From contig JBCAXJ010000012.1 in assembly GCA_038534135.1 (NCBI GenBank), forward strand, positions 30,329-94,328: a DNA stretch of 64,000 bases. Reading direction: 5' to 3'. This stretch comes from Thermohalobaculum sp038534135 (lineage in GTDB: Bacteria > Pseudomonadota > Alphaproteobacteria > Rhodobacterales > Rhodobacteraceae). Positions within the stretch are counted from its first letter, which is position 1. Each line of letters starts with the position of its first letter. Below, piece by piece: positions 1 through 8,248 of this stretch. The translations under genes and the position numbers were made by a program. The notes under the pieces are model-generated. The model saw nothing but the letters and a program-made list of their open reading frames with translations, did no database searches and was not told the origin of the DNA.

Positions 1-639
1 AACCTCACGCGCCCTTTTGCGGAACCACTCGACCGGACGGTGGGTGATCGACTGCACGTAGTCCACGGTCTCGCCTGGCAGGCGACCGCCCTTTGCCAAC
101 CACCTCGCCACGCGGTTCGGTCCGCTGTTGTACGCCGCTGCGGCGAGCCCGAAATTGCCGAACTGCGCACGCAGATCTGCCAGAAAAGACGCCGAAGCCG
201 GGAGAGCCTGCACTGGATCCCATGGATCCTTCAATCCCCGGATCCGCGCTGTTGCCGGCATGAATTGCGCGATTCCCTGGGCGCCGACCGGGCTCAGCGC
301 TTTGATGTCGAAACGGCTTTCCTTCCATATCAGACGCGCGAAGAACTCCTCTGGCAGACCGTAATCCCGGGCGTTCGCCTTTATCAGATCGCAGATCCGC
401 GCCGTATCGAACCCATCGCCCGCTTTCACGAGGCCCGCAGGCCTGGACTTGGGAATGGCAAAGACAGGCCATGTATCTGCCGACGATGCGGGCTCGGCAC
501 TGAATCCAATCGCCAGGACAGCAATCAACGGAGTGAACCAGCGTGCGGCCAAAATCCTGACGACACCAATCCGCAGGATTGGCAGAGTTGGGATTTTCTC
601 CGCGCGCAGGAAGAGGCGTGCGCGCGTTAGCGCGCTCAT
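1..639 (-). CDS. Lytic murein transglycosylase (SLT domain), 3' end outside window
   Basis: Cleaves peptidoglycan glycan strands between MurNAc and GlcNAc in the periplasm. The 213 visible residues start at the ATG at 639. A hydrophobic signal or anchor segment lies at about residues 23-46, followed by a Ser/Ala-rich stretch. The SLT core follows: IWKESRFD carries the likely catalytic Glu107, then GAQGIAQFMP (119-128) and AAAYNSGPNRVARW (167-180), all signatures of the Slt70/MltC-type fold. The reading frame is still open at base 1, so the C-terminus is missing. It is transcribed away from the window, just downstream of gcrA on the same strand (28-base gap). Confidence 0.9.
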   Translation of the reverse strand, partial: MSALTRARLFLRAEKIPTLPILRIGVVRILAARWFTPLIAVLAIGFSAEPASSADTWPVFAIPKSRPAGLVKAGDGFDTARICDLIKANARDYGLPEEFFARLIWKESRFDIKALSPVGAQGIAQFMPATARIRGLKDPWDPVQALPASASFLADLRAQFGNFGLAAAAYNSGPNRVARWLAKGGRLPGETVDYVQSITHRPVEWFRKRAREV

Positions 640-667
640 TTTAACTCGAAGCTCCCGAGCCCCGAAC

Positions 668-1249
668 TCAGCGGCTTGCGCGGGCCCGATCGCGGCGTGA
701 GGACATCGGCTGGAAGGCGACCGCCACATGGTACTCGCAGTACGGCTTGCCGGGCACGCAGTCCAGTCCGCAGAATGCGAAGCTCTCTTCGGTCGGATCG
801 CCGATCGGCCACTTGCACGTCCGCTCGGTCAGATCCAGCAACGGGATCCGCTTGGCGAACTTCTCGATCTCGGCCAGCGTTGCGCGCGCGGCCTCCTCTT
901 CCGGGGTTGGCGCGCCCGGCGCCCGCGGTTGGGTTGCATCGCGGATCACAGGTGCCGTGCGTCGGACGACTGGTGCCGGGACCGGGGCATCCGCCTTCAC
1001 CGGTTCGGGTGACGTCGGTTTTGCTGCTTCCGCCGCAGGCTTGGGAGCTGCAGTGGCCGGTTTGGCCTTCGGCGCTTCGGCCGTCTTCGCCTCGTCACCG
1101 CCCGCGCGGTTCGACAACCCAAGCCGGTGCACCTTGCCGATCACGGCATTGCGCGTCACACCGCCCAGCACCTTGGCGATCTGGCTCGCACTCATACCTT
1201 CGGTCCAAAGTTCCTTAAGCTTCTCGACGCGCTCATCGGTCCAGGACAT
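668..1249 (-). CDS. gcrA: GcrA family cell cycle regulator
   Basis: GcrA is an alphaproteobacterial factor that binds sigma70-RNA polymerase and activates promoters carrying CcrM-methylated GANTC sites. The protein has 193 residues. The N-terminal helix-turn-helix begins MSWTDERVEKLKELW, followed by SASQIAKVLGGVTRNAVIGK, the hallmark of the family. A Pro/Ala-rich linker leads to a C-terminal Cys/His cluster (C145, C160, C164, C171, H174) with CKWPIGDP. I chose the ATG at 1249 because the family always starts MSWTDERV; the frame runs 39 codons further upstream without conserved sequence. It is divergent from the ABC permease at 1390. Confidence 0.95.
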   Translation of the reverse strand: MSWTDERVEKLKELWTEGMSASQIAKVLGGVTRNAVIGKVHRLGLSNRAGGDEAKTAEAPKAKPATAAPKPAAEAAKPTSPEPVKADAPVPAPVVRRTAPVIRDATQPRAPGAPTPEEEAARATLAEIEKFAKRIPLLDLTERTCKWPIGDPTEESFAFCGLDCVPGKPYCEYHVAVAFQPMSSRRDRARASR

Positions 1250-1389
1250 AGGCATCTCCAAATTATAGCCCGGCGCGGCACCGATATGGACACACGGACT
1301 GCGGGCAACTGAGCCTCTATCATAAGAAGCGAAAGCTGCGTTACAAGGCGTCGCGGCGCCACGCAAGCCCAGCCGACCAGGATTTCCGC

Positions 1390-2220
1390 ATGACCGAACT
1401 CAGCCCGCCCGACCCGCAGCGCCTGCCAAGACAGATGGGTGAGCGCCGGTTCGGGCGCACGAACTGGCTGGGCCTCTACACCCTGATCGAGCGCGAAGTT
1501 CGCCGGTTCCTGAGCGTCTGGTCGCAGACTGTGCTCGCGCCGGTCGCAACCTCGGCCTTGTTCATGGTCGTCTTCACGATAGCCTTCGGATCGCGGCGCG
1601 GCGAGGTCCAGGGCGTACCGTTCGAGCAGTTCCTAGCACCCGGCCTGCTGATGATGACTGTCATCCAGAACGCGTTTGCCAATACGTCTTCCTCGATCAT
1701 GATCGCCAAGATCCAGGGCAACATCGTCGACACGCTGATGCCGCCACTCTCGGCGGGAGAGATCCTGGTCGGCTATATCGCCGGCGGTCTGATCCGTGGC
1801 GCCGTGTGCGCGACAGTGGTGATGGCCGTGATCTTCCCCTGGGCTGGGATCACGCCACAAAACGTGCTCTGGATGCTCTGGTTCGCACTCGCAGGGTCTG
1901 TGATGATGGGGCTGCTAGGACTGCTTGCCGCCATCCACGCCCAGCGCTTCGACCAGATGTCGGCCATCACGAACTTCGTGATTACACCCCTCAGTTTCCT
2001 GTCTGGCACGTTCTATTCGATCACCGCCCTGCCCGAGGCTTTCCGCGCGATCAGCCACATCAACCCGTTCTTCTACCTGATCGACGGGTTCCGGTTCGGC
2101 GCAATCGGCATCAGCGACTCGAACCCCTGGATCGGTCTCGGCGTCACACTGGCGATCAACGTGGCACTCTGGCTCGTCGCGTTGCGGTGGTTGACCACCG
2201 GATACAAGCTGAAACCCTGA
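1390..2220 (+). CDS. ABC-2 type transporter permease (YadH/NodJ-like)
   Basis: Integral membrane half of an ABC-2 exporter, in the family of YadH, NodJ and polysaccharide or drug efflux permeases. The 276 residues carry a cytoplasmic N-terminus, then about six membrane helices starting near residue 42, with the family features FEQFLAPGLLMM and the late SGTFYSITALPEAFR segment before the last helices. No ATP-binding subunit is adjacent: the neighbours are gcrA (divergent) and a glutamine amidotransferase (convergent). The ATPase must therefore be encoded elsewhere or the gene is separated from its partner. Substrate unknown. Confidence 0.88.
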   Translation: MTELSPPDPQRLPRQMGERRFGRTNWLGLYTLIEREVRRFLSVWSQTVLAPVATSALFMVVFTIAFGSRRGEVQGVPFEQFLAPGLLMMTVIQNAFANTSSSIMIAKIQGNIVDTLMPPLSAGEILVGYIAGGLIRGAVCATVVMAVIFPWAGITPQNVLWMLWFALAGSVMMGLLGLLAAIHAQRFDQMSAITNFVITPLSFLSGTFYSITALPEAFRAISHINPFFYLIDGFRFGAIGISDSNPWIGLGVTLAINVALWLVALRWLTTGYKLKP

Positions 2221-2241
2221 ACGATCCCGACACCGGCACCC

Positions 2242-2964
2242 TTACCCAGCGGCAGTTTCCTGTTCTTGCTTCGGAACGTTTGCAAACAGCCGATCGAGAA
2301 ATCCGTTGAACCATGCGCCCATCATCGGGTCATGCACCGGCAGCAATGCGTCCTGCTCTTCCCGCGTCTGAGCGCCCGGTTTGCCGAAATGCGCCCAGTC
2401 GCCATTCTGCCAACGCCGGAACCCCGCCTCGGTCACCTCGGCGTGGAACTGAAACGCATAGGCGTTCGGACCGGCCTGCATTGCCTGGTTCGGAAAAAGC
2501 TCGGACCCGGCCAGCCGTGTTGCTCCGGCCGGGACCTCGAACCCGTGAAAGTGCGCCTGCAAGACACGCAGATCGTCCGGAAAGAACGCCCGGCCTGCCG
2601 CAGTCGGCGTGACTGCGTAGTAGCCCCACTCGTACACTTCCGGGTTCAGTGGGCCGCATTGGGCCCCCATCACATGCGCCATGGTCTGTGAGCCCTGGCA
2701 AATGCCCAAGATCGGCGTCTCCGCCTTCAGACAGGCTTCGACCCATCGATTTTCCGCGTGCAGGAACGGATGCAGATGCTCCTCGAAGACATTGAACTTG
2801 CCACCATAGACGACCGAGCCCAGCACCGATCCATCGACGTCCGGCAATGATTCGCCGCGATAGGGCCGAAACACCTCGAACGGAACACCATGGCGCCGCA
2901 GCCACAGCGTCACCCGGTCGTCCATCGGATCGTCCTCGTGCCGGACAAGAATCACACGTTCCAT
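2242..2964 (-). CDS. Class I glutamine amidotransferase-like protein
   Basis: A stand-alone class I (GATase1) domain of 240 residues. The catalytic triad is readable: Cys89 in ILGICQGSQTM, and His174 and Glu176 in FQFHAEV. Free-standing members include GMP-synthase-like and gamma-glutamyl hydrolase-like proteins; the true substrate cannot be told from sequence. The ATG at 2964 was chosen because MERVILVRHEDDP resembles the usual N-terminus; upstream codons in the frame are not conserved. The gene is divergent from the spermidine synthase at 3082. Confidence 0.82.
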   Translation of the reverse strand: MERVILVRHEDDPMDDRVTLWLRRHGVPFEVFRPYRGESLPDVDGSVLGSVVYGGKFNVFEEHLHPFLHAENRWVEACLKAETPILGICQGSQTMAHVMGAQCGPLNPEVYEWGYYAVTPTAAGRAFFPDDLRVLQAHFHGFEVPAGATRLAGSELFPNQAMQAGPNAYAFQFHAEVTEAGFRRWQNGDWAHFGKPGAQTREEQDALLPVHDPMMGAWFNGFLDRLFANVPKQEQETAAG

Positions 2965-3081
2965 TGCATCGTCTCCATGATCAGGCCGCACGGCGCGGCG
3001 CAAAGATCGGACTTGCCTTCCGCGCCCTGCCGCCGCTAACCGGCGGACACCCAAATTGGTCCCTGTCGGAGCATTCCGCGC

Positions 3082-4614
3082 ATGAAAAATCAAGGTGGAG
3101 TTGTCCGACCGGCAATTGCGCTGACGCTCACCTCCGCTGCATCAATGGCGTTGGAGATCGTCGCTGGACGCGCTTTGGCACCCTATGTCGGCATGTCGCT
3201 ATACACCTGGACCATCATCATAGCGGTGGTCCTGGCGGGCCTGTCGCTGGGCCATTGGATCGGCGGGCGCTGGGCAGACCGGACACCTCGCCCCGGGCGC
3301 GCGGTTGCATGGTCTTTGACGTTCGCCGCGTTGACAACACAGGGCAGCCTCGCCGCCTTGAGGTTTGCCGCGACTGTCGCCCAGGGCGTCGATCCTATCG
3401 AGCAGATGACACTACTGGCGATGGCGTCATTCTTCCTGCCGAGCGCCTTTGCCGGGTTGCTGGCGCCGCTGCTGACGGTGATCGCGCTGCGCGCCACGCA
3501 CCCGGACAGGCAGGGCGGTGTACTCGGCCTGATGTTTGCGCTAGGTGCCGTGGGCGCGATCGGAGGAACGGTTGCCGCCGGGCTGGTCTTGATATCATGG
3601 CTCGGAACGGAACTGTCGATTATGGTGATCGGCTGCACCTACGCTTTGCTGTCCCTGTTGTTCTGGCCGCTGTGGCCTGGCCGGGCGATGACAAGTTTCA
3701 CCATCATCGGTATCCTTGCGACGTGGCCCGGCGTGTTCGCCCCCCGCTCGCCCTGTCTTACGGAAAGCGCCTACTTCTGCATCCGGGTCGACCCCGTACC
3801 CGGCTATGGCGGCCCGGCGCGTGTGTTGGCGCTGGACCATCTCGCGCACGGCGTGAACGTCCGAGATGATGCGGAACTGCTGGTCTCGCCCTACGTACAA
3901 GGTGTCGACGAACTGGTGGCGCGCCGTTTCCCCGGCCCGGCTCTGGATGCGTTCTTTGTTGGCGGTGGCGCCTATACGCTGCCACGCGCCTGGCAAGCCC
4001 GCTATCCGGAGGGGCGCTCCACCGTGGCCGAGATCGATCCGGCGGTGACGGCAACCGCGTCGACAATGCTCTGGTATGACGTGAGCAACCAAACCGAGAT
4101 CATCCACGGCGATGCGCGTCAGGTGCTCTCGCAGGGGCCTGAAGCCGAAACCTTCGATGTCATCTTCGGCGATGCGTTCCATGACATCTCGATCCCGCAG
4201 CATCTGGTGACCGATGAGTTCCATGCCGAGATCAAGGCTAGGCTGAAGCCTGGCGGTGTCTATGCTCTGAACGTCGTCGACGCCCTGCGCAGCCCGCGCT
4301 TCATGCTGTCTCTGGCCCAGACATTGCAAGCCCGGTTTGATCATGTGGAGCTTTGGCTCGACCGTGAGAGCGTTCAGCCGCTCGAGGCCCGGACCACGTG
4401 GATTGTTCTCGCCTCGGACACGCCTTCGGGCATCAACGACCACGCCGCGACATCGGGCTTTGGACGCGACTGGGTGCAGGTTCCGCTGGACGCCATGATC
4501 CGAACGATCGGCGCAGAGAACCTGGTGTTTTTGACCGACGACTTCGCGCCGGTCGACCGGCTGCTTGCACCGGTCTTGCTGGACGCATCTCTTGCCGAGG
4601 CAAAGCCTGGCTGA
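3082..4614 (+). CDS. Fused MFS-like membrane protein / spermidine synthase-like protein
   Basis: A 510-residue fusion. Residues about 10-215 form a hydrophobic bundle of about seven helices, opening with TSAASMALEIVAGRALAPYVG, which is typical of fused-MFS/spermidine synthases. The second half is a Rossmann SAM/decarboxy-SAM domain: DAFFVGGGAYTLPRAW, then the acidic ribose-binding VAEIDPAV, HGDARQVL, and FDVIFGDAFHD, where the Asp corresponds to the polyamine synthase active site. Family members may make polyamines or only bind related substrates. Transcription probably ends at the hairpin at 4669. Confident on family, not on substrate. Confidence 0.85.
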   Translation: MKNQGGVVRPAIALTLTSAASMALEIVAGRALAPYVGMSLYTWTIIIAVVLAGLSLGHWIGGRWADRTPRPGRAVAWSLTFAALTTQGSLAALRFAATVAQGVDPIEQMTLLAMASFFLPSAFAGLLAPLLTVIALRATHPDRQGGVLGLMFALGAVGAIGGTVAAGLVLISWLGTELSIMVIGCTYALLSLLFWPLWPGRAMTSFTIIGILATWPGVFAPRSPCLTESAYFCIRVDPVPGYGGPARVLALDHLAHGVNVRDDAELLVSPYVQGVDELVARRFPGPALDAFFVGGGAYTLPRAWQARYPEGRSTVAEIDPAVTATASTMLWYDVSNQTEIIHGDARQVLSQGPEAETFDVIFGDAFHDISIPQHLVTDEFHAEIKARLKPGGVYALNVVDALRSPRFMLSLAQTLQARFDHVELWLDRESVQPLEARTTWIVLASDTPSGINDHAATSGFGRDWVQVPLDAMIRTIGAENLVFLTDDFAPVDRLLAPVLLDASLAEAKPG

Positions 4615-4628
4615 CCGCACCGCCCGAA

Positions 4629-4657
4629 TTGACTTAATCGCCCAGATCCCGCATAAG
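4629..4657 (+). promoter_or_regulatory. Candidate sigma70 promoter for argD-argF
   Basis: TTGACT at 4629-4634 is followed after 17 bases by CATAAG at 4652-4657, a plausible -35/-10 pair just downstream of the spermidine synthase stop. If used, RNA would start near 4664, directly before the hairpin at 4669-4703. Read by eye only. Confidence 0.35.
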
Positions 4658-4668
4658 ACGCGCCTCGC

Positions 4669-4703
4669 CCCCGGGCATCCTGCCTTGGGGTGTTTTTCTT
4701 TTT
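4669..4703 (+). terminator. Rho-independent terminator-like hairpin in front of argD
   Basis: The stem pairs CCCC(G)GGCA with TGCC(T)TGGGG around a three-base loop and is followed by a run of T with one C (4693-4703). It can terminate the spermidine synthase gene, which stops 55 bases upstream. Because it lies inside a possible argD leader it could also act as an attenuator. Confidence 0.55.
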
Positions 4704-4725
4704 GGGGCCATGCGAACGGCCCAAA
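4701..4725 (+). repeat. Second hairpin just before the argD ribosome-binding site
   Basis: TTTGGGGCC and GGCCCAAA can pair around an eight-base loop (one bulged G). The stem ends three bases before the AGAGGAG Shine-Dalgarno at 4728-4734. The GGGG in its 5' arm could alternatively pair with the CCCC of the preceding hairpin, so the two structures may compete. Confidence 0.4.
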
Positions 4726-4742
4726 CCAGAGGAGACAGACCA

Positions 4743-5942
4743 GTGATCGCGCCCGTTATGCCAACTTATGCACGGGCACCGCTCGAATTCGAGCGGGGTA
4801 AAGGCGCCTGGCTGATGACTGCGGAAGGCGAGAAGTTTCTCGACTTCGGTGCAGGGATCGCCGTGAATTGCCTTGGCCATGCCCATCCGAAGCTTGTCGA
4901 GGCTTTGGAGACGCAGGCGCGACGCGTATGGCATGTCTCGAACCTGTACAACATTCCACGTCAGCAGGAACTGGCCGACAAGCTGGTCGCGAACACGTTC
5001 GCCGACACCATGTTCTTTTGCAACTCGGGTGCCGAGGCGATGGAACTGGCGATCAAGATCGCGCGCAAGCATTTCGACGCGAAGGGTCAGCCGGAGCGGG
5101 TTGAGATCATCACGTTCGAGGGCGCGTTCCATGGGCGGACGCTGGGAACGATTTCTTCTGCTTATACGAACCCCAAGCTGGTGGATGGGTTCGGCCCTCT
5201 GCTGCCGGGCTTCAAACAGGTGCCTTTCGGCGATCATGATGCGCTGAAGGCTGCCATCGGCCCCGAAACAGCGGCGATCATGATCGAGCCGATCCAGGGC
5301 GAGGGCGGCATCAAGCCGGTCCCGCACCAGTGTCTGCGTGGACTGCGCGAGTTGTGCGACGAGCACGGCATCCTGCTGATCTTCGACGAGATCCAGTGCG
5401 GCGTCGGGCGGACCGGCACGCTGTTCTTCCACGAACAGGCCGGCGTGACCCCGGACATCATGGGCATTGCCAAGGGCATCGGCGGCGGTTTTCCGCTGGG
5501 CGCATGTCTGGCCACCGAGGATGCGGCATGCGGCATGGTTCCGGGCACGCATGGCTCGACCTATGGCGGCAACCCACTGGGATGTGCGATCGGTTCAGCC
5601 GTGATGGACGAGCTGCTGGCACCGGACTTCCTGGACGAGGTCAAGCGCAAGGCGAGCCTGCTGCGTCAGCGCCTGGCCGAACTGGCTGACACTTATGGCG
5701 ACATGATCGAGGAAGTCCGCGGCGAGGGCCTGATGCTGGGCGTGCGCTTTAAGGCGGGTTCCCCAGCCATCGACATCGTCAACGCGGCCTATGACGCAAA
5801 GATGCTCACGGTTCCGGCTGCCGAGAACACGGTGCGTCTGTTGCCGCCGCTGAATGTCACCGATACAGAACTCGGCGCCTGCGTCGAACGCCTGGGAACC
5901 GCATGCAAGACCGTGAGGGACAAGGCGGCAGAGGCTGCATGA
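4743..5942 (+). CDS. argD: Acetylornithine / succinyldiaminopimelate aminotransferase
   Basis: PLP class-III aminotransferase that converts N-acetylglutamate semialdehyde to N-acetylornithine in arginine synthesis and often also serves lysine synthesis. The 399 residues include CNSGAEAMELAIKIAR (phosphate-binding turn), IFDEIQCGVGRTG (PLP-interacting Asp) and IAKGIGGGFPLGA with the Schiff-base Lys244. I chose the GTG at 4743 because AGAGGAG lies eight bases upstream and the protein then begins MIAPVMPTYARAPLEF, as relatives do. The stop codon overlaps the argF start (ATGA), so the two are translationally coupled. Confidence 0.95.
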   Translation: MIAPVMPTYARAPLEFERGKGAWLMTAEGEKFLDFGAGIAVNCLGHAHPKLVEALETQARRVWHVSNLYNIPRQQELADKLVANTFADTMFFCNSGAEAMELAIKIARKHFDAKGQPERVEIITFEGAFHGRTLGTISSAYTNPKLVDGFGPLLPGFKQVPFGDHDALKAAIGPETAAIMIEPIQGEGGIKPVPHQCLRGLRELCDEHGILLIFDEIQCGVGRTGTLFFHEQAGVTPDIMGIAKGIGGGFPLGACLATEDAACGMVPGTHGSTYGGNPLGCAIGSAVMDELLAPDFLDEVKRKASLLRQRLAELADTYGDMIEEVRGEGLMLGVRFKAGSPAIDIVNAAYDAKMLTVPAAENTVRLLPPLNVTDTELGACVERLGTACKTVRDKAAEAA

Positions 5943-6868
5943 CCGGCCGGCACTTTCTGGACCTCCATCAGGTTCCTCCGGATCAACTTCGGGGGATTCT
6001 GGACGAGTCGATCCGCATCAAGCAGGCCCGCGAGGGCCTGCCGAAGCTCACGCCTGACGTCGAGCAACCCTTCAAGGACCGCATTGTCGCACTGATTTTC
6101 GAGAAACCTTCGACGCGAACGCGGATCTCGTTCGATGTCGGCGTGCGCCAGATGGGCGGGCAGACGATGGTGCTGTCCGGCTCGGAACTCCAGCTTGGCC
6201 ACGGCGAGTCGGTGGGCGATACCGGCCGCGTGCTATCGTGTTTTGTCGACGCGATCATGATCCGGACATTCAAGCAGGAAACCCTGGACGAATTGTCCGA
6301 AGCTGCGACTGTTCCGGTCATAAACGGCCTGACGAACGCCTCGCATCCCTGCCAGATCATGGCCGATGTGATGACGTTCGAGGAACATCGCGGACCGATA
6401 AAAGGTGCCAAGGTGGTCTGGACGGGAGACGGCAACAACGTCTTCAACTCGTTCGCACACGCAGCGGTGGCCTTCGACTTCGAACTCGTGTTCTCGGGGC
6501 CGGAGACCTTGGATCCCGATCCTGACGTGATGGCCTTCGCCGATGGACATGTCTCGGTCGATCGCGATGTTGACCGAGCCGTGAATGGCGCCGCGCTGGT
6601 GCTCGCGGATACCTGGCTGTCGATGCATGACGATATCTCGTCGCGTGATCGGCGCCACAACCAGCTCAAGCCCTACCAGGTGACGTCCGATCTGATGGGC
6701 AAGGCGCGCGAGGATGCGGTCTTCATGCACTGCCTGCCTGCACATCGCGAGGAAGAGGTCACGTCCGAGGTCTTCGATGGCCCGCGATCGCTGGTCTTCG
6801 ACGAAGCCGAGAACCGGCTGCACGTGCAGAAAGGTATCCTGCGCTGGTGTCTGAACTCGGCGGCGTAA
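5939..6868 (+). CDS. argF: Ornithine carbamoyltransferase
   Basis: Transfers the carbamoyl group from carbamoyl phosphate to ornithine to give citrulline. The protein has 309 residues, normal for the anabolic enzyme. Carbamoyl-phosphate binding is shown by FEKPSTRTR (54-62) and HPCQ (near 134). Ornithine binding is shown by the late VFMHCLPAHR motif. The start overlaps the argD stop by four bases; the frame extends 12 codons upstream inside argD but MTGRHFLDL is the conserved start. A renalase-like gene follows after only three bases and may be in the same transcript. Confidence 0.96.
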   Translation: MTGRHFLDLHQVPPDQLRGILDESIRIKQAREGLPKLTPDVEQPFKDRIVALIFEKPSTRTRISFDVGVRQMGGQTMVLSGSELQLGHGESVGDTGRVLSCFVDAIMIRTFKQETLDELSEAATVPVINGLTNASHPCQIMADVMTFEEHRGPIKGAKVVWTGDGNNVFNSFAHAAVAFDFELVFSGPETLDPDPDVMAFADGHVSVDRDVDRAVNGAALVLADTWLSMHDDISSRDRRHNQLKPYQVTSDLMGKAREDAVFMHCLPAHREEEVTSEVFDGPRSLVFDEAENRLHVQKGILRWCLNSAA

Positions 6869-6871
6869 TCC

Positions 6872-7804
6872 TTGGCTGACCCGAAGATCGTCATCATAGG
6901 CGCTGGAATGGCAGGCGTTGCCTGTGCGCGGAGGCTGGCGGATGCTGGTCTGGTACCGATGGTGATCGACAAGGGTCGCAGTCCGGGCGGTCGGATGTCG
7001 ACGCGGCGAACGGATGGGTTCACCTTTGACCATGGTGCACAGTACTTCACGGCTCGAAGCGACGCGTTTCGGGCCGTCGTCGAAGACGCCTTGGACGCTG
7101 GCGCGGTCGCAGTCTGGGATGACGGCTCGGGAGCCGGAGAACCCCATTACGTAGGCCTGCCCGGCATGAGCGGTCCCGTCAAGCACATGGCAAACGGCCT
7201 GGACATCCGCTGCGGGATCGAGATCCAGGCGGTGAGATCACATCGTACGGGCTGGGTGCTCGAGCACGATGGTGGATCGTTCGACGCGGATATCGTCATC
7301 TCGACGGCGCCGGTGCCGCAGACGAAGACCTTGGTGGGAGCACACGGCTTCGCCGCCGCACTCGACCAGATTCAGATGGCGCCGTGCTGGGCACTGATGC
7401 TGGGATTTGATGCTCCGATCGACCCAGGCTGGACAGCGCGCCGCACGGAAGACGATCTTGCCTGGATTGCGCGCAACGGAACCAAACCCGGCCGCGCGGG
7501 TGAGAGCTGGGTGGTCCATGCCTCACCTGCCTGGAGCGCCGCACATCTTGAGCTGGATAAACCCGACGCCGCCGATCGCCTGTTCGACATGCTGCAAACC
7601 GATCTTGGCCCTCTGCCAGCACCGTCCTACATCGCCGGGCACCGCTGGCGTTATGCCATGGTCACGACGCCCCTGGGCCATTCCTTCCTGAATCAGGGAA
7701 CGCTTTATGCCGGTGGCGACTGGGCGCTGGGTCCTCGTGTCGAGTGCGCGTTCGAGAGCGGGCAGGCCATCGCAAATGCTGTTCTCAACGAAAGCGGTAT
7801 CTGA
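6872..7804 (+). CDS. Renalase-like NAD(P)/FAD-dependent oxidoreductase
   Basis: Flavoprotein of the amine-oxidase/renalase group, 310 residues. The N-terminal dinucleotide fold IVIIGAGMAGVACARRL is followed by an acidic strand end, GRSPGGRMSTRR and the FDHGAQYFTARS segment typical of bacterial renalase homologues. A C-terminal YAGGDWALGPRVECAFESG motif closes the FAD site. Bacterial relatives oxidise off-pathway dihydro-isomers of NAD(P)H, but the substrate here is inferred only from family. The start is a TTG at 6872, because the first in-frame ATG would cut off the GxGxxG loop. It follows argF directly. Confidence 0.85.
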   Translation: MADPKIVIIGAGMAGVACARRLADAGLVPMVIDKGRSPGGRMSTRRTDGFTFDHGAQYFTARSDAFRAVVEDALDAGAVAVWDDGSGAGEPHYVGLPGMSGPVKHMANGLDIRCGIEIQAVRSHRTGWVLEHDGGSFDADIVISTAPVPQTKTLVGAHGFAAALDQIQMAPCWALMLGFDAPIDPGWTARRTEDDLAWIARNGTKPGRAGESWVVHASPAWSAAHLELDKPDAADRLFDMLQTDLGPLPAPSYIAGHRWRYAMVTTPLGHSFLNQGTLYAGGDWALGPRVECAFESGQAIANAVLNESGI

Positions 7805-7963
7805 GCGAGTCCAATGCTCGCCGCAGCAAATCTGTGTCGATTGCGCAACTGCGTTGTTGCACCGCGGCACCAATCTGATCCGTGTCGACACGCACCCAGA
7901 TCGTGCGTGATCGTTTGACCTCACCGACCGGCGCGAGATCGGCGGTTAGTGAGGACACAAATC

Positions 7964-8155
7964 ATGAGAAAGACATCGGTCACCCTGGCGGCCCTGGCCG
8001 CCTCTGCAATCGTCGCAACTGGTCCAGCCGTTACCGACGGGATTTTCTGATCGCTTGAGGGCTCGTTCGGCGAGGGCGGGTTCGAAAACCGCTACGTACC
8101 GCCCGTTACCATGCCGACCGTGAACGAAAGCCCGTTCATCACGACCGAGGGGCGT
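7964..8155 (+). pseudogene. Decayed secreted/outer-membrane protein gene with in-frame TGA
   Basis: An ATG at 7964 with a GAGGA ribosome site opens a signal peptide (MRKTSVTLAALAASAIVATG), then meets TGA at 8048-8050 after 28 codons. Reading on in the same frame gives SLEGSFGEGG, NRYVPPVTMPTVNESPFITTE, which resembles the N-terminal part of a family of secreted proteins often seen in marine bacteria. After about base 8155 the similarity stops and the frame runs into antisense of the gene at 8249. I read it as a fragment: one nonsense codon plus loss of the 3' part. The 5' boundary is firm; the 3' boundary is approximate. Confidence 0.55.
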
Positions 8156-8248
8156 GACGACGGACCTGACGCTGCACTTCTAGGCATCGCCGGGGCGGGC
8201 CGTGGGTTCGCCCTGTCCTTTCCGAAGCAATACCGTGATCCAGATGCG

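Noticed and set aside
3595..4620. Minus-strand frame of 341 codons opposite the spermidine synthase
   Set aside because: No family motif and a low-complexity Arg/His/Gln composition; the plus-strand frame shows all expected motifs.
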